Positions 1 through 8,400 of a DNA stretch of 17,778 bases are shown here, one piece after another. A program made the translations under genes and the position numbers. Source of the stretch: Limiplasma sp045540635 (lineage in GTDB: Bacteria; Bacillota; Clostridia; Christensenellales; Aristaeellaceae); assembly GCA_045540635.1 (NCBI GenBank), contig JAZQHO010000114.1:1-17778 (forward strand), given 5' to 3'. Under the pieces are notes generated by a model. It made no database searches, was not told the origin of the DNA, and saw nothing but the letters and a program-made list of their open reading frames with translations. The first letter of the stretch is position 1. Every line of letters begins with the position of its first letter.

Positions 1-39
1 AAACATGTTGTCTTCCTAAGACCGCTTGGCCTCCGACTT
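1..39 (-). other. Sequencing adapter and partial barcode left on the contig end (artefact)
   Basis: Read on the minus strand, bases 39 down to 8 match over all 32 bases, as I remember it, the BGI/MGI read adapter that begins AAGTCGGAGGCC and ends GGAAGACAA. In that library design the adapter is followed by a 10-base sample barcode, so bases 7-1 (CATGTTT) would be the first seven barcode bases. The adapter begins exactly where the tdk reading frame stops making sense: MAKLYFRYGA followed by AT, with the expected G of a Met codon missing. This stretch is not genomic DNA. Confidence 0.93.
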
Positions 40-71
40 ATCGCTCCGTAACGGAAATAGAGTTTGGCCAT
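40..71 (-). CDS. tdk: Thymidine kinase, first ten codons only (cut by contig end)
   Basis: The minus-strand ATG at 71-69 is preceded by AAAAGGAG (82-89) at a 10-base spacing. It reads MAKLYFRYGA, then AT at the adapter junction, so the next residue was probably Met. MAKLYFRYGAM is the familiar start of Firmicutes thymidine kinases, where it leads into the P-loop GxxxSGKS/T. The enzyme phosphorylates thymidine in the cytosolic nucleoside salvage pathway. The rest of the gene lies outside the contig, so the call rests on about ten residues plus the good ribosome site. It starts 20 bases after the stop of the lipoprotein gene and is probably co-transcribed with it. Confidence 0.72.
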
Positions 72-91
72 GGGTAAGCGTCTCCTTTTGC

Positions 92-877
92 TTAGTCTAC
101 ATCGGGCAGAGCAATGCCCAGCTCCTGCCCGATCTCTTCGGCGCGGGTGGTGGCATCGCTGTAGCCGGAAAGGCTGAGAAAAATGTCGTATGCGGCTTGC
201 AGATCGCCGCTGTTGTAGAAGGCCTCGGCTTCGGCGTAGCGCGCATCACGGAAATGCTGCTTGCAGATGCGGGCCTGTTCGGCACTGTCGTAATAGCTGC
301 CCAGCAGGCTGAACAGGTTAAGCGCCTGCTCGTAGTAGCCATCCGCCATCATCAGCACAGCGCTGTCGTAGACCTGTGTGCGCAGAGAATCCAGCCGCAG
401 GGCAGCATCGCTGTGGTCGCCTGCCAGCTCATAATCCAGAAGCGCGGAGGCATAGTCGGCGTTCTGCTCTGCATAGCGGGCGTTGTTGTAGTGGTAGAGC
501 GTTTTGCTGTCCTCATAATCCCCAAGGGCGAGGAAGGTATCGGCAGCCTCGCGGAAGCTCCCCTGGCTTTCCAGAAGGCAGGCGTGGCAGTACTGGTAAC
601 GGGTCTCGCCGTACATAAAGTCCCGCACGGTGGCGAAATAGGGCTCGGCTTCGATATATTGCCCCTGCTCGTACAGCGCCAGCCCGCGGGAGTAGGCGGC
701 GTAGGTGGCGGCGTTGGAATAGTCGCCCAGTTTTTCAAAGTGCAGGGCAGCGGCGGCGTAGTCACCATCGGCAAAGGCCTCCACGCCATCGTCGTATTCC
801 TTGCGGTGGTTTACGCCGCAGCTTGTGGCAAGCACCAGCACACAAAGCAGCAGAGCAAGCAGGCGTGTGTGTTTCAT
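92..877 (-). CDS. TPR-like repeat lipoprotein
   Basis: This is a 261-residue predicted lipoprotein. Residues 1-19 form a lipoprotein signal peptide (MKHTRLLALLLCVLVLATS) with Cys20 in a lipobox-like LATSC, so the mature protein should be anchored to the outer face of the membrane. The rest is helical and rich in Ala, Tyr and Asp. It is built from ~30-36 residue units carrying motifs such as GDYxxAAxxF, LGDYxDS and LLGSYYDSAEQA, the pattern of tetratricopeptide/Sel1-like repeats. Such proteins usually act as protein-protein scaffolds; no enzyme motif is seen. The start ATG (877-875) has AAAGGAGG (888-895) upstream. It lies 19 bases after the acetyltransferase gene and just before tdk, so it is probably in one transcript with them. 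Its partner is unknown. Confidence 0.85.
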   Translation of the reverse strand: MKHTRLLALLLCVLVLATSCGVNHRKEYDDGVEAFADGDYAAAALHFEKLGDYSNAATYAAYSRGLALYEQGQYIEAEPYFATVRDFMYGETRYQYCHACLLESQGSFREAADTFLALGDYEDSKTLYHYNNARYAEQNADYASALLDYELAGDHSDAALRLDSLRTQVYDSAVLMMADGYYEQALNLFSLLGSYYDSAEQARICKQHFRDARYAEAEAFYNSGDLQAAYDIFLSLSGYSDATTRAEEIGQELGIALPDVD

Positions 878-896
878 CTGGTGGCAGCCTCCTTTC

Positions 897-1490
897 TTAT
901 CCGATCATGCCCCGGATCCCCGCCGGGGGCGTGTAATCCTTGCGCAGAATGGCATACAGCTCCACATCCACAAAGCGGCCTTTGTTATAGACCCGCTGGC
1001 GCAGCGTGCCCTCATGCTGCATATGCACGTGCTGCATCACCTTGCCGCTGGCAGGGTTGGCAGTCTCGTGCTGCGCCTCAATGCGGTTCAGGTTCAGCCG
1101 CAGAAAGCCAAGGGCAAGAACAGCCTCCAGCGCCTCGGTCATGATGCCGCGGTTCCAGTAGCCCCGGTGCAGGCTGTAGCCCACCTCGGCGGAGCGGTCG
1201 TCCGGGCGCACCCACATGTAGCCGATGGTGCCGATCACCTTGCCGGTATCCTTCAGGGTGATCACATAGCTGGAGGGCTGGCCGTTGCGGTACTGGCGCA
1301 GCAGATATCGTATGTAGTTGCGGGTCTGGTGGATGGAGGTGTGTGCTGTCCACAGCACATGGCGGGCTACCTCCGGGTCGGCGGAGTATTCATAGAGATC
1401 CTGCGCATCGCTCATGCGGGCTGTGCGCAGGATGAGCCGCTCGGTGCGGATGGTGGGCAGGTGGGAAAAAACATCCAGATAGGGTTGCAT
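897..1490 (-). CDS. GNAT N-acetyltransferase, RimJ/RimL-like
   Basis: This is a 197-residue cytosolic acetyltransferase that would use acetyl-CoA. The N-terminal TIRTERLILRTARMSDAQDLYEY is typical of the RimJ/RimL branch (Acetyltransf_3). Motif A reads AEVGYSLHRGYWNRGIMTEALEA, where the RGxGxx loop is replaced by the RGYWNRGI form common in this branch. NRIEA and the following NPAS match motif B, where a conserved Asn binds the cofactor. Two ATGs compete. The GGAG at 1497-1500 directly abuts the ATG at 1496 but is 6 bases from the ATG at 1490, so I prefer 1490 (starting MQPYLDVF); the longer form adds only MP. The substrate cannot be told: ribosomal-protein N-termini, small amines and antibiotics are all known in this family. 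Confidence 0.88.
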   Translation of the reverse strand: MQPYLDVFSHLPTIRTERLILRTARMSDAQDLYEYSADPEVARHVLWTAHTSIHQTRNYIRYLLRQYRNGQPSSYVITLKDTGKVIGTIGYMWVRPDDRSAEVGYSLHRGYWNRGIMTEALEAVLALGFLRLNLNRIEAQHETANPASGKVMQHVHMQHEGTLRQRVYNKGRFVDVELYAILRKDYTPPAGIRGMIG

Positions 1491-1530
1491 GGGCATCTCC
1501 GTTTACAGCAGTGTAGGGCAGCGGGCGGCA

Positions 1531-1555
1531 GCCCCGAAAAAAACAGATCCGGGGC
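1531..1555 (-). other. Short hairpin between Nudix and acetyltransferase genes
   Basis: The arms GCCCCG (1531-1536) and CGGGGC (1550-1555) pair perfectly around a 13-base loop. Read on the minus strand the loop holds a run of T, but no T run follows the stem. It is therefore not a standard intrinsic terminator and may only attenuate, or do nothing. It lies in the 93 bases between the two genes, where I see no promoter. Confidence 0.3.
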
Positions 1556-1583
1556 GCAAGAAATACCGCTTTGGCTGCGTTAG

Positions 1584-2150
1584 TTATTTGCAGGCTTCGG
1601 GGCCGTGCAGCTTCTGCCATGCCATCAGCACACCGGCGATGGTCTTGGCATCGGGGATCTCGCCCCGCATGACCAGCTGAACCGCTTCGGTAAGGGGCAT
1701 CTTGACCACGTCGATAAACTCGTCGTCGTCCAGATGGTTCTCATGCTGGCTCAGACCCGTGGCAAGGAAGATGCCGATCTTCTCGGTGCAGAAGGCGGGG
1801 GTGGTGACAAGATCGGTCAGATGCTCCAGCTTTTCGCACTTGAGGCCGGTCTCCTCCTGCAGCTCGCGCTCGGCGCAGGCAATGTGGGGCTCGCCCACAT
1901 AATCCAGCTTGCCTGCAGGGATCTCCAGCGTCAAAAGGCCTGCAACGGCGCGGTGCTGGCGCACCAGATAGATGTTGTCCTCTGCATCCACGGGCACAAC
2001 GGCGGCTGCACCCTTGTGCAGTACAGCTTCGAGGGTCATCTCTTCGCCATTGGGCAGGCGTACCTGCATATGGGCTACATCAATGATCAGGCCGTTGTAG
2101 ACCGTCTTTTGGCTGAGCGTGGTGGAAAGCAGATGCTGCTGATCGTTCAT
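1584..2150 (-). CDS. Nudix hydrolase, ADP-ribose pyrophosphatase type
   Basis: This is a 188-residue cytosolic hydrolase. By family it would split ADP-ribose, or a similar nucleoside diphosphate sugar, into AMP and ribose 5-phosphate using Mg2+. Residues 75-80 give LEIPAG, the hallmark lead-in of the ADPRase branch. The Nudix box runs from Gly80 to Leu103 and ends RELQEETGL, with catalytic Glu residues in REL-EE. The box is one residue longer than the usual Gx5E spacing (GKLDYVGE). The sequence YLVRQHR (61-67) and the length are typical of YqkG/NudF proteins. The ATG at 2150 is preceded by GGAGG (about 2160-2164). Transcription may continue into the downstream genes, but the 93-base gap leaves this open. 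Confidence 0.9.
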   Translation of the reverse strand: MNDQQHLLSTTLSQKTVYNGLIIDVAHMQVRLPNGEEMTLEAVLHKGAAAVVPVDAEDNIYLVRQHRAVAGLLTLEIPAGKLDYVGEPHIACAERELQEETGLKCEKLEHLTDLVTTPAFCTEKIGIFLATGLSQHENHLDDDEFIDVVKMPLTEAVQLVMRGEIPDAKTIAGVLMAWQKLHGPEACK

Positions 2151-2200
2151 GTGGGGATCGCCTCCGTGTTTCGTAGTCTGTTATAGTATTCGCCGCCGGT

Positions 2201-2219
2201 GGGGCATACCCCTTGCCCC
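2201..2219. other. Hairpin in the Nudix / surface-protein intergenic region
   Basis: GGGGCA (2201-2206) pairs with TGCCCC (2214-2219) around a 7-base loop. A further CGCC/GGCG pair is possible at 2191-2194 with 2220-2223. It lies 50 bases upstream of the Nudix start, where a minus-strand leader or operator would be. I could not find a convincing minus-strand promoter nearby. Its function is unknown. Confidence 0.3.
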
Positions 2220-2298
2220 GGCGAAAAAAGTACATGTAAAAACCTGTAACAATGGCGGAAAACCCAAGCTTTTGGCGGTTTGATGCCCACGCCTTTTC

Positions 2299-2327
2299 TT
2301 GACAGCACCGTGCTTACACCGTACAAT
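2299..2327 (+). promoter_or_regulatory. Sigma-A promoter of the giant surface protein gene
   Basis: A perfect -35 box TTGACA (2299-2304) and a -10 box TACAAT (2322-2327) are separated by the ideal 17 bases. The start of transcription is predicted near 2334, giving a leader of about 109 bases before the ATG at 2443. The 10-base word CACCGTGCTT occurs in the spacer (2306-2315) and again at 2352-2361, just past the start site. Confidence 0.8.
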
Positions 2328-2372
2328 ATAACGTAGATGCGTATGCACGATCACCGTGCTTCCAATAGCCCC

Positions 2373-2390
2373 CCGTCCCTTTGGGGACGG
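2373..2390 (+). promoter_or_regulatory. Leader hairpin of the surface protein mRNA
   Basis: CCGTCCC (2373-2379) pairs fully with GGGACGG (2384-2390) around a TTTG loop. It lies in the predicted 5' leader, 36 bases before the ribosome site AAGGAGGAG (2428-2436). No T run follows, so it is not a terminator. An mRNA-stabilising or regulatory role is possible but unproven. Confidence 0.4.
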
Positions 2391-2442
2391 TTGCCATTCT
2401 ATCCCCGCCGACTTTCCGGGCGCACAGAAGGAGGAGCCAACC

Positions 2443-5400
2443 ATGACGAACCCCCGCACAACGATCACAAAGAGAATGTTTGCCGCGTTGCTGTCGGTAC
2501 TGCTGCTGCTTACGCAGGCAGTGCTGCCCGTGGCTGCATTCGCTCAGGTGGATGTGACCTATCTGCCCTGGCTGGATGTAGGCTACACCGATCTGAACGG
2601 CGAGCCGTTCACGGTAACGGTCTACCCGGCCGCCACCGGCATCAATATGGATGAGGTAGTCTACTGGGCGCAGCTGCCCGGTGATGTGAGCTGGGAAACC
2701 CCTGTCACGCTGACGGCGGTTTCGCAGGATGGCAGCGTATGCCTGCCGGACGGCACTACCACCTATCCCGCTGTGAATGCCACCGAGAAGGACGGCCTCA
2801 GCTATACCGGCTGGGTGGAGATCTACAACGAGGATCTCTCGCAGCTGCTGGCTTCCTACCCGATCTATCTTTCCACGCTCCCTCTGCCCGAGGAGGAAGT
2901 GGAGCCTGTGTTTGCCAATGTAAACATCAATTATGTGAACGCCGCCACCGGTGAGACTTTGCTCACCGATACCAAGAGCGATCTGGCACCCGGCGAGTAC
3001 TGGTTCAGCCCCGACCGTGCAGGCGAGGTGGCCGGCTACGAACTGGTGAGCACCGATGCCCAGATGGTGACTGTCTACGCTGACGGCACCACCTCCGGTG
3101 ATGTGTTTTTCCAGATGCAGGAGATCGCTGCGCCTGTGTTTGCCAATGTAAACATCAACTATGTGAACGCCGCCACCGGCGAAATTCTGCTCACCGATAC
3201 CAAGAGCGATCTGGCACCCGGTGAGTACTGGTTCAGCCCCGACCGTGCAGGCGAGGTGGCTGGTTACGAGCTGGTGAGCACCGATGCCCAGATGGTGACG
3301 GTCTACGCCGACGGCACCACCTCCGGCGATGTGTATTTCCAGATGGAGATCCCTGCGCCTGTGTTGGCCAATGTAAACATCAACTATGTGAATGCCGCCA
3401 CCGGCGAAATTCTGCTCAGCGACACCAAGAGCGATCTGGCTCCCGGCGAATACTGGTTCACCCCCGACCGTGCCGGTGAGGTGGCTGGCTACGAGCTGTT
3501 GAGCACCGATGCCCAGTACGCCGTGGTCTATGCCGATGGTACCAGCTCCGGCGCTGTCTATTTCCAGATGCAGGAGATCAAGGAACCCGAACCGGAACCC
3601 GAGCCCGAACCCGAGCCCGTTTATGGCAGCATCACCATCAACTATGTGGATGCCGCCACCGGCGAAACCCTGCTCACCGACACCAAGAGCGACCTGACCC
3701 CCCGCGAATACTGGTTCACCCCCGACCGTGCAGGCGAAGTGACCGGCTTCACACCCGTGAGCACCGAAGCCCAGATGGCGACCGTCTATGCCGATGGCAC
3801 TGCCTCCGGCTCCATCACCTTCCAGATGCAGAAGATCGAGCTTTCCCAGCCCGATCCCGACCCAGGTGTGGCGGATCCCGATCTTACGCAGGTCATCGGC
3901 CGCAACGGTACTACCAATGCCAAGGGTCTTAACATGCGCAAGACCCCCAAGAAGGTTGACGGCAACACCATTGGCAGCATCTCCAAGACCGGTACGCAGG
4001 TCTATGTGTACGGCCTTGTGGTCAATGACAGCGGCGAGGAATGGTACAAGATCAATTACGATGGCACCGACGGCTATGTGATGGCTAAGTTTGTGGAGCT
4101 GATCGCCAACAGCGGCGAGGTTTCCGTAAGCTACGCCACCGCAGCCGGTGAGTTTGCCAGCCAGACGGTCACTGTCACCGATGAAAACAATGTGGTCAGC
4201 CCCGATGCCTCCAAGGTGCCCGAGGGCTATCGTCCCGTGTCTGTGGAGCCTGTCACCATCAGCTTCGACAGCACCGGCGCACCCGTGCCCAATCAGGTGC
4301 GGTTCGTCTACGATGAGCCGGAGATGACCGGCACGGTCACTGTGCGCTACCTGAGCGGCACCACCGTTCTCTTTGAGGAGAATGTATCCGTCAGCGAGAG
4401 CAGCAATGTGGTCAGTGCCGATCTGAGCAAGGTGCCTGCCGGTTACACCCCCATTTCTGCCGAGCCGGTCACTGTTACCTTCGGCGATGACGGCAGCCTT
4501 GCCCCCAGCGCAGTGGACTTCACCTTTGAAGCCCCTGAGATGACCGGTACGGTCACTGTGCGCTACCTGTGCGGCGATGCCGTTCTCTATGTGGAGGATG
4601 TGGGCGTTACCGAGAGCATCAACGTCGTCAGCGCCGATCTGAGCAAGGTGCCTGCCGGTTATGTGGCTGTCAGCACCGAGCCTGTCACCATCAGCTTTGA
4701 TGGTAACGGCATGCCCACCCCCGCAGTGGTGGACTTCACTTTCAAGGCCTCTGAAAACGCCGGCACGGTCAGCGTGCGCTATCTAAGCGGCGAGACTGTA
4801 CTGCACGAAGAAAGCGTCAGCGTCAGCGACAGCAGCAATGTGGTCAGTGCCGATCTGAGCAAGGTGCCCGCCGGTTATACCGCCATCAGCACTGAGCCTG
4901 TCACCATCAGCTTTGATGATAACGGCATGCCCACCCCCGCTGAGGTGATCTTTACCTTCGAAGCCCCCGAGAAAACCGGTATGGTCACTGTGCGCTACAT
5001 CAGCGGCGAGACCGTGCTCTACGAAGAGACTGTCAGCGTCAGCGAGAGCAGCAATGTGGTCAATGCCGATCTGAGCAAAGTGCCTGCCGACTATACCGCC
5101 CTTGCCACCGATCCTGTCACTGTCAGCTTCGGCGCGGACGGCGCTCCCAGCCCCAGCGTTATCTCCTTCCTGTTCAATGCCCCCGCCCCTCAGGAGAAGA
5201 GCGGCAAGGTGGCAGTGGTCTACATGGCCGGCCGCACCGAGCTTGCCAATGAGGTGGTGCTTGTCACCGAGAGCAAGAATGTAGTCTCCCCCAAGATGGA
5301 GCTGGTGCCCCAGAGCTATACCCCCATCAATGTGGAGCCCGTTACCATCGCATTTGATGAGAACGGTCATCCCACCCCCGCGCGGGTGGAGTTCACCTTC

Positions 5401-8400
5401 AAGGCCCCCGAAAAGACCGGTCAGGTGCTGGTGAGCTATGTTACCCAGCGCGGTGAGTTCTACAAGCAGACCGTAGCGGTGAGCGAATCCAACAATGTGA
5501 TCGCTCCCGATACCACCAAGGTGCCCGCAGGCTATACCCCCGTTTCGGTGGATCCCATCACCGTTCGTTTTGACGACAGCGGTGCGCCTATTCCCGCCAT
5601 GGTCACTTTTGTGTATCAGGCACCCGCCCTTTCCGGCTCTGTGATGGTGCAGTATGTGAATGCCGCCTCCGGCGCTGCCTTCAACGGCGAAGTGATCGCC
5701 ATCACCGAGGGGCAGAATACCATCCGTCCCAATGCAACCATGATCCCTGCGGGCTATACCGCCGTGAATGCGGCTCCCGTACAGGTGACGCTGGCAGCCG
5801 ATGGGGTCGTAACGCCCGATACGGTCATCTTCACCTATCAGGCCCCGCCCATCACCGGCACGGTGGACGTGCTGTATGTAACGGCAGAGCAGGGTACCTT
5901 TGCCAGCGATACCGTTGCACTGGTGGAGGGCGAGAACACCATCACCCCCAACAAGAACCTGATCCCCGATGGCTACACCCCCGTGCAGGCTGAGCCGGTG
6001 ATCGTTACCCTCAATGCGGACGGCACCACCAAGCCCTCCTCTGTGGCGTTTGTGTACCAGCCCCCGGCTGCCCCTGTGCAGAAGGCCAGCGTAACCTTCC
6101 GCTTTGTGGATGAGGCCGGCAATGAGCTGCTCGCCGCCCAGACCGTGGAGCTGGAGGACGGCACCCACGATACCGCCGAGTATGCCGCCAAGCTGGATGG
6201 CTACACCTGCAAGGGTCCCAGCGCCAACCTGATCCGTATTTCCGGCGGCGTGGCGGAGCCTGCGGAGATCACCTTCACCTACGCAAAGAACAAGACCACC
6301 GCCACCCTTGAGATCCACTATCTGGATGCCATCGGCAGAGAGCTGGGTGCATCCCCCGAGGTGGTGGAGCTGCCGGTGGGCGAGCATACCATCCAGCCTA
6401 ATTCTGCCTACATTCCCAGCGGATATTCGCTGGGCTCCGGCAGCGCCCAGTCCCATAAGGTGGTCGTGGGCGAGGATCTGGTCGCCCGTCCCAATTCGGT
6501 CAACTTCACACTGGTCTCCAACAGCGTAATGGGTCGTGTGACCGTGCGCTATGTGGATGTGAGCGATATGAGCGTGATCGCCGCTGAGGTGCTCACCCTG
6601 CGCCCCGGCACCCATACCGTCACCCGTGACGACAGCAAGGTGGGCGATGCCTATGAGCCTGCCGCTGCCGGTGCGGAATCCTGCAAGGTAACGGTCAGCG
6701 ATCTGGGCCAGCCCGACCAGTCGGTGGTGGTGTTCCACTACCAGAAGAAGCAAAGCGAGGTCTACATGGGTTATGCGCTGGTCGCCACCCAGACCCATCT
6801 GCGCAATGCCTACAACAACAAGGAAAGTTCCATCATCGCCATTCTGCCGGTGAATACGCTGGTGTATGTGAACGGCCAGACCACCGTGGACGGCACCGGC
6901 TGGAGCAGCTGTCAGATCATGCTGGGCAACAGTCAGGCCAGCGGCGTGGTTCTCACCAGCGCCCTCAAGCCCATCGACAAGGCGCAGGCGGAGGCTATCA
7001 TCGAGCAGTTCAACCAGCAGCAGCCGCCCATTGCGGAGCAGATCAGCGGCTACTACATCACCCTGAGCGATAACGTGCCCATGCGTGCGCAGGCAGATGC
7101 CCAGAGCGCTGCCCAGCTGTGGCTGGCAAAGGATCGTGTGGTCTACGTCAGCGGCATGGAATACCGCAACGGTACCAGCTGGTACCTGTCCGATTTCGAG
7201 GGCATCAGCGGCTTTATCCGCTACGACCAGCTGCGCCGTATGACCGACGCTGAGGTGGAGGCATACCTGAACCAGCAGCCCGCCGAGCCTACCCCCACCC
7301 CCGGCGTCACGCCCGCACCCTATGATCCCTACGGCAATTCCAGCTACGGCTATGTGAACAGCTCCTCCGTCAACTTCCGTCAGGAGCCCAACGGCACCAA
7401 GATCAAGACCCTCAACCGCTATGCCTTCTGCCTTGTTCTGGGCACCCGCGAGGTGAACGGTGTTACCTGGTACAATGTAAACCAGAACGGCACCGTGGGC
7501 TGGATCCATGGCGATTACTTCCACCAGCTCAACCTGACGGAGCTTACGGCTTTCCTGAACAGTGATGAGTACAAGCAGGGTCTGGCTGCCAACTCCGGCA
7601 CCGGTACCGGCAACATCGGCACCTCCAACGAGACCTTCAACAGCGGTGTTTCCCAGCCCGGCAACATCAGCTCTGTGGAGGACTGGAACGTGGGCACCTG
7701 GCAGAACACCGGCGTTTCGGTGCAGACCAGCTATGCGCCCTTCAATCCCATCTCCACCGCCACTCCGCTGCCCAGCGTATCGCCTGAGGCCAGCAACATG
7801 GTAACACCTACGCCCACCTTCGCCATCGGTACCATGATCCCCATCGACTATACCGATGAGAGCAAGGAAACCCCGAGCGCGACCGCTCCCTGGGGTCTGA
7901 TCGCAGCAGGCGTGGTGCTCATCGGCGGTGCGGGCGGTGTGTATGCTTACGCCATGAATCAGAACCGCAAGCGCAAGGCAGCGGCTGCACGGGCAGCGCA
8001 GGCAAGGCGTGCGCAGGCTGCACAGGGTACGAATGCCCGCCGCAACGGCCCCGCCCCCAATGCCCGTCCGCAGGGCACGGCAGGCCAGCAGCGCCCCTAT
8101 ATGGTGCAGCAGCCCCCGAACCCCTACGCACAGAAGGGCAGCAGCAGCCCCTACAACGGTGGCAGCAGCGAGAGCCGCAACCCCTACAGCAACGGCACCA
8201 TCACCGGCAGTGCCGACAGTCCCAGCGGCTACACCGGAGGCTTTGCGCCCATGAGCAGCACCCAGCCCGACAGCAGCTATGCTGCGCCGGATTTCAGTGC
8301 TTCCCGCAGCCAGCCGGAGAGCGGCCAGCAGAGCAGCGCGCCCGTGGCGATGGGTACCAATCCCTTCGCACGCCCCATTGACCAGAGCGTGGAAAACCCC

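Noticed and set aside
26..1144. A 372-codon plus-strand frame at the left end
   Set aside because: It starts inside adapter sequence and lies antisense to the lipoprotein and acetyltransferase genes, with no family features.
2908..6753. Direct repeats that could suggest a CRISPR array or satellite DNA
   Set aside because: Repeat units are 216-258 bp, stay in frame within one protein and have no short repeat–spacer pattern.
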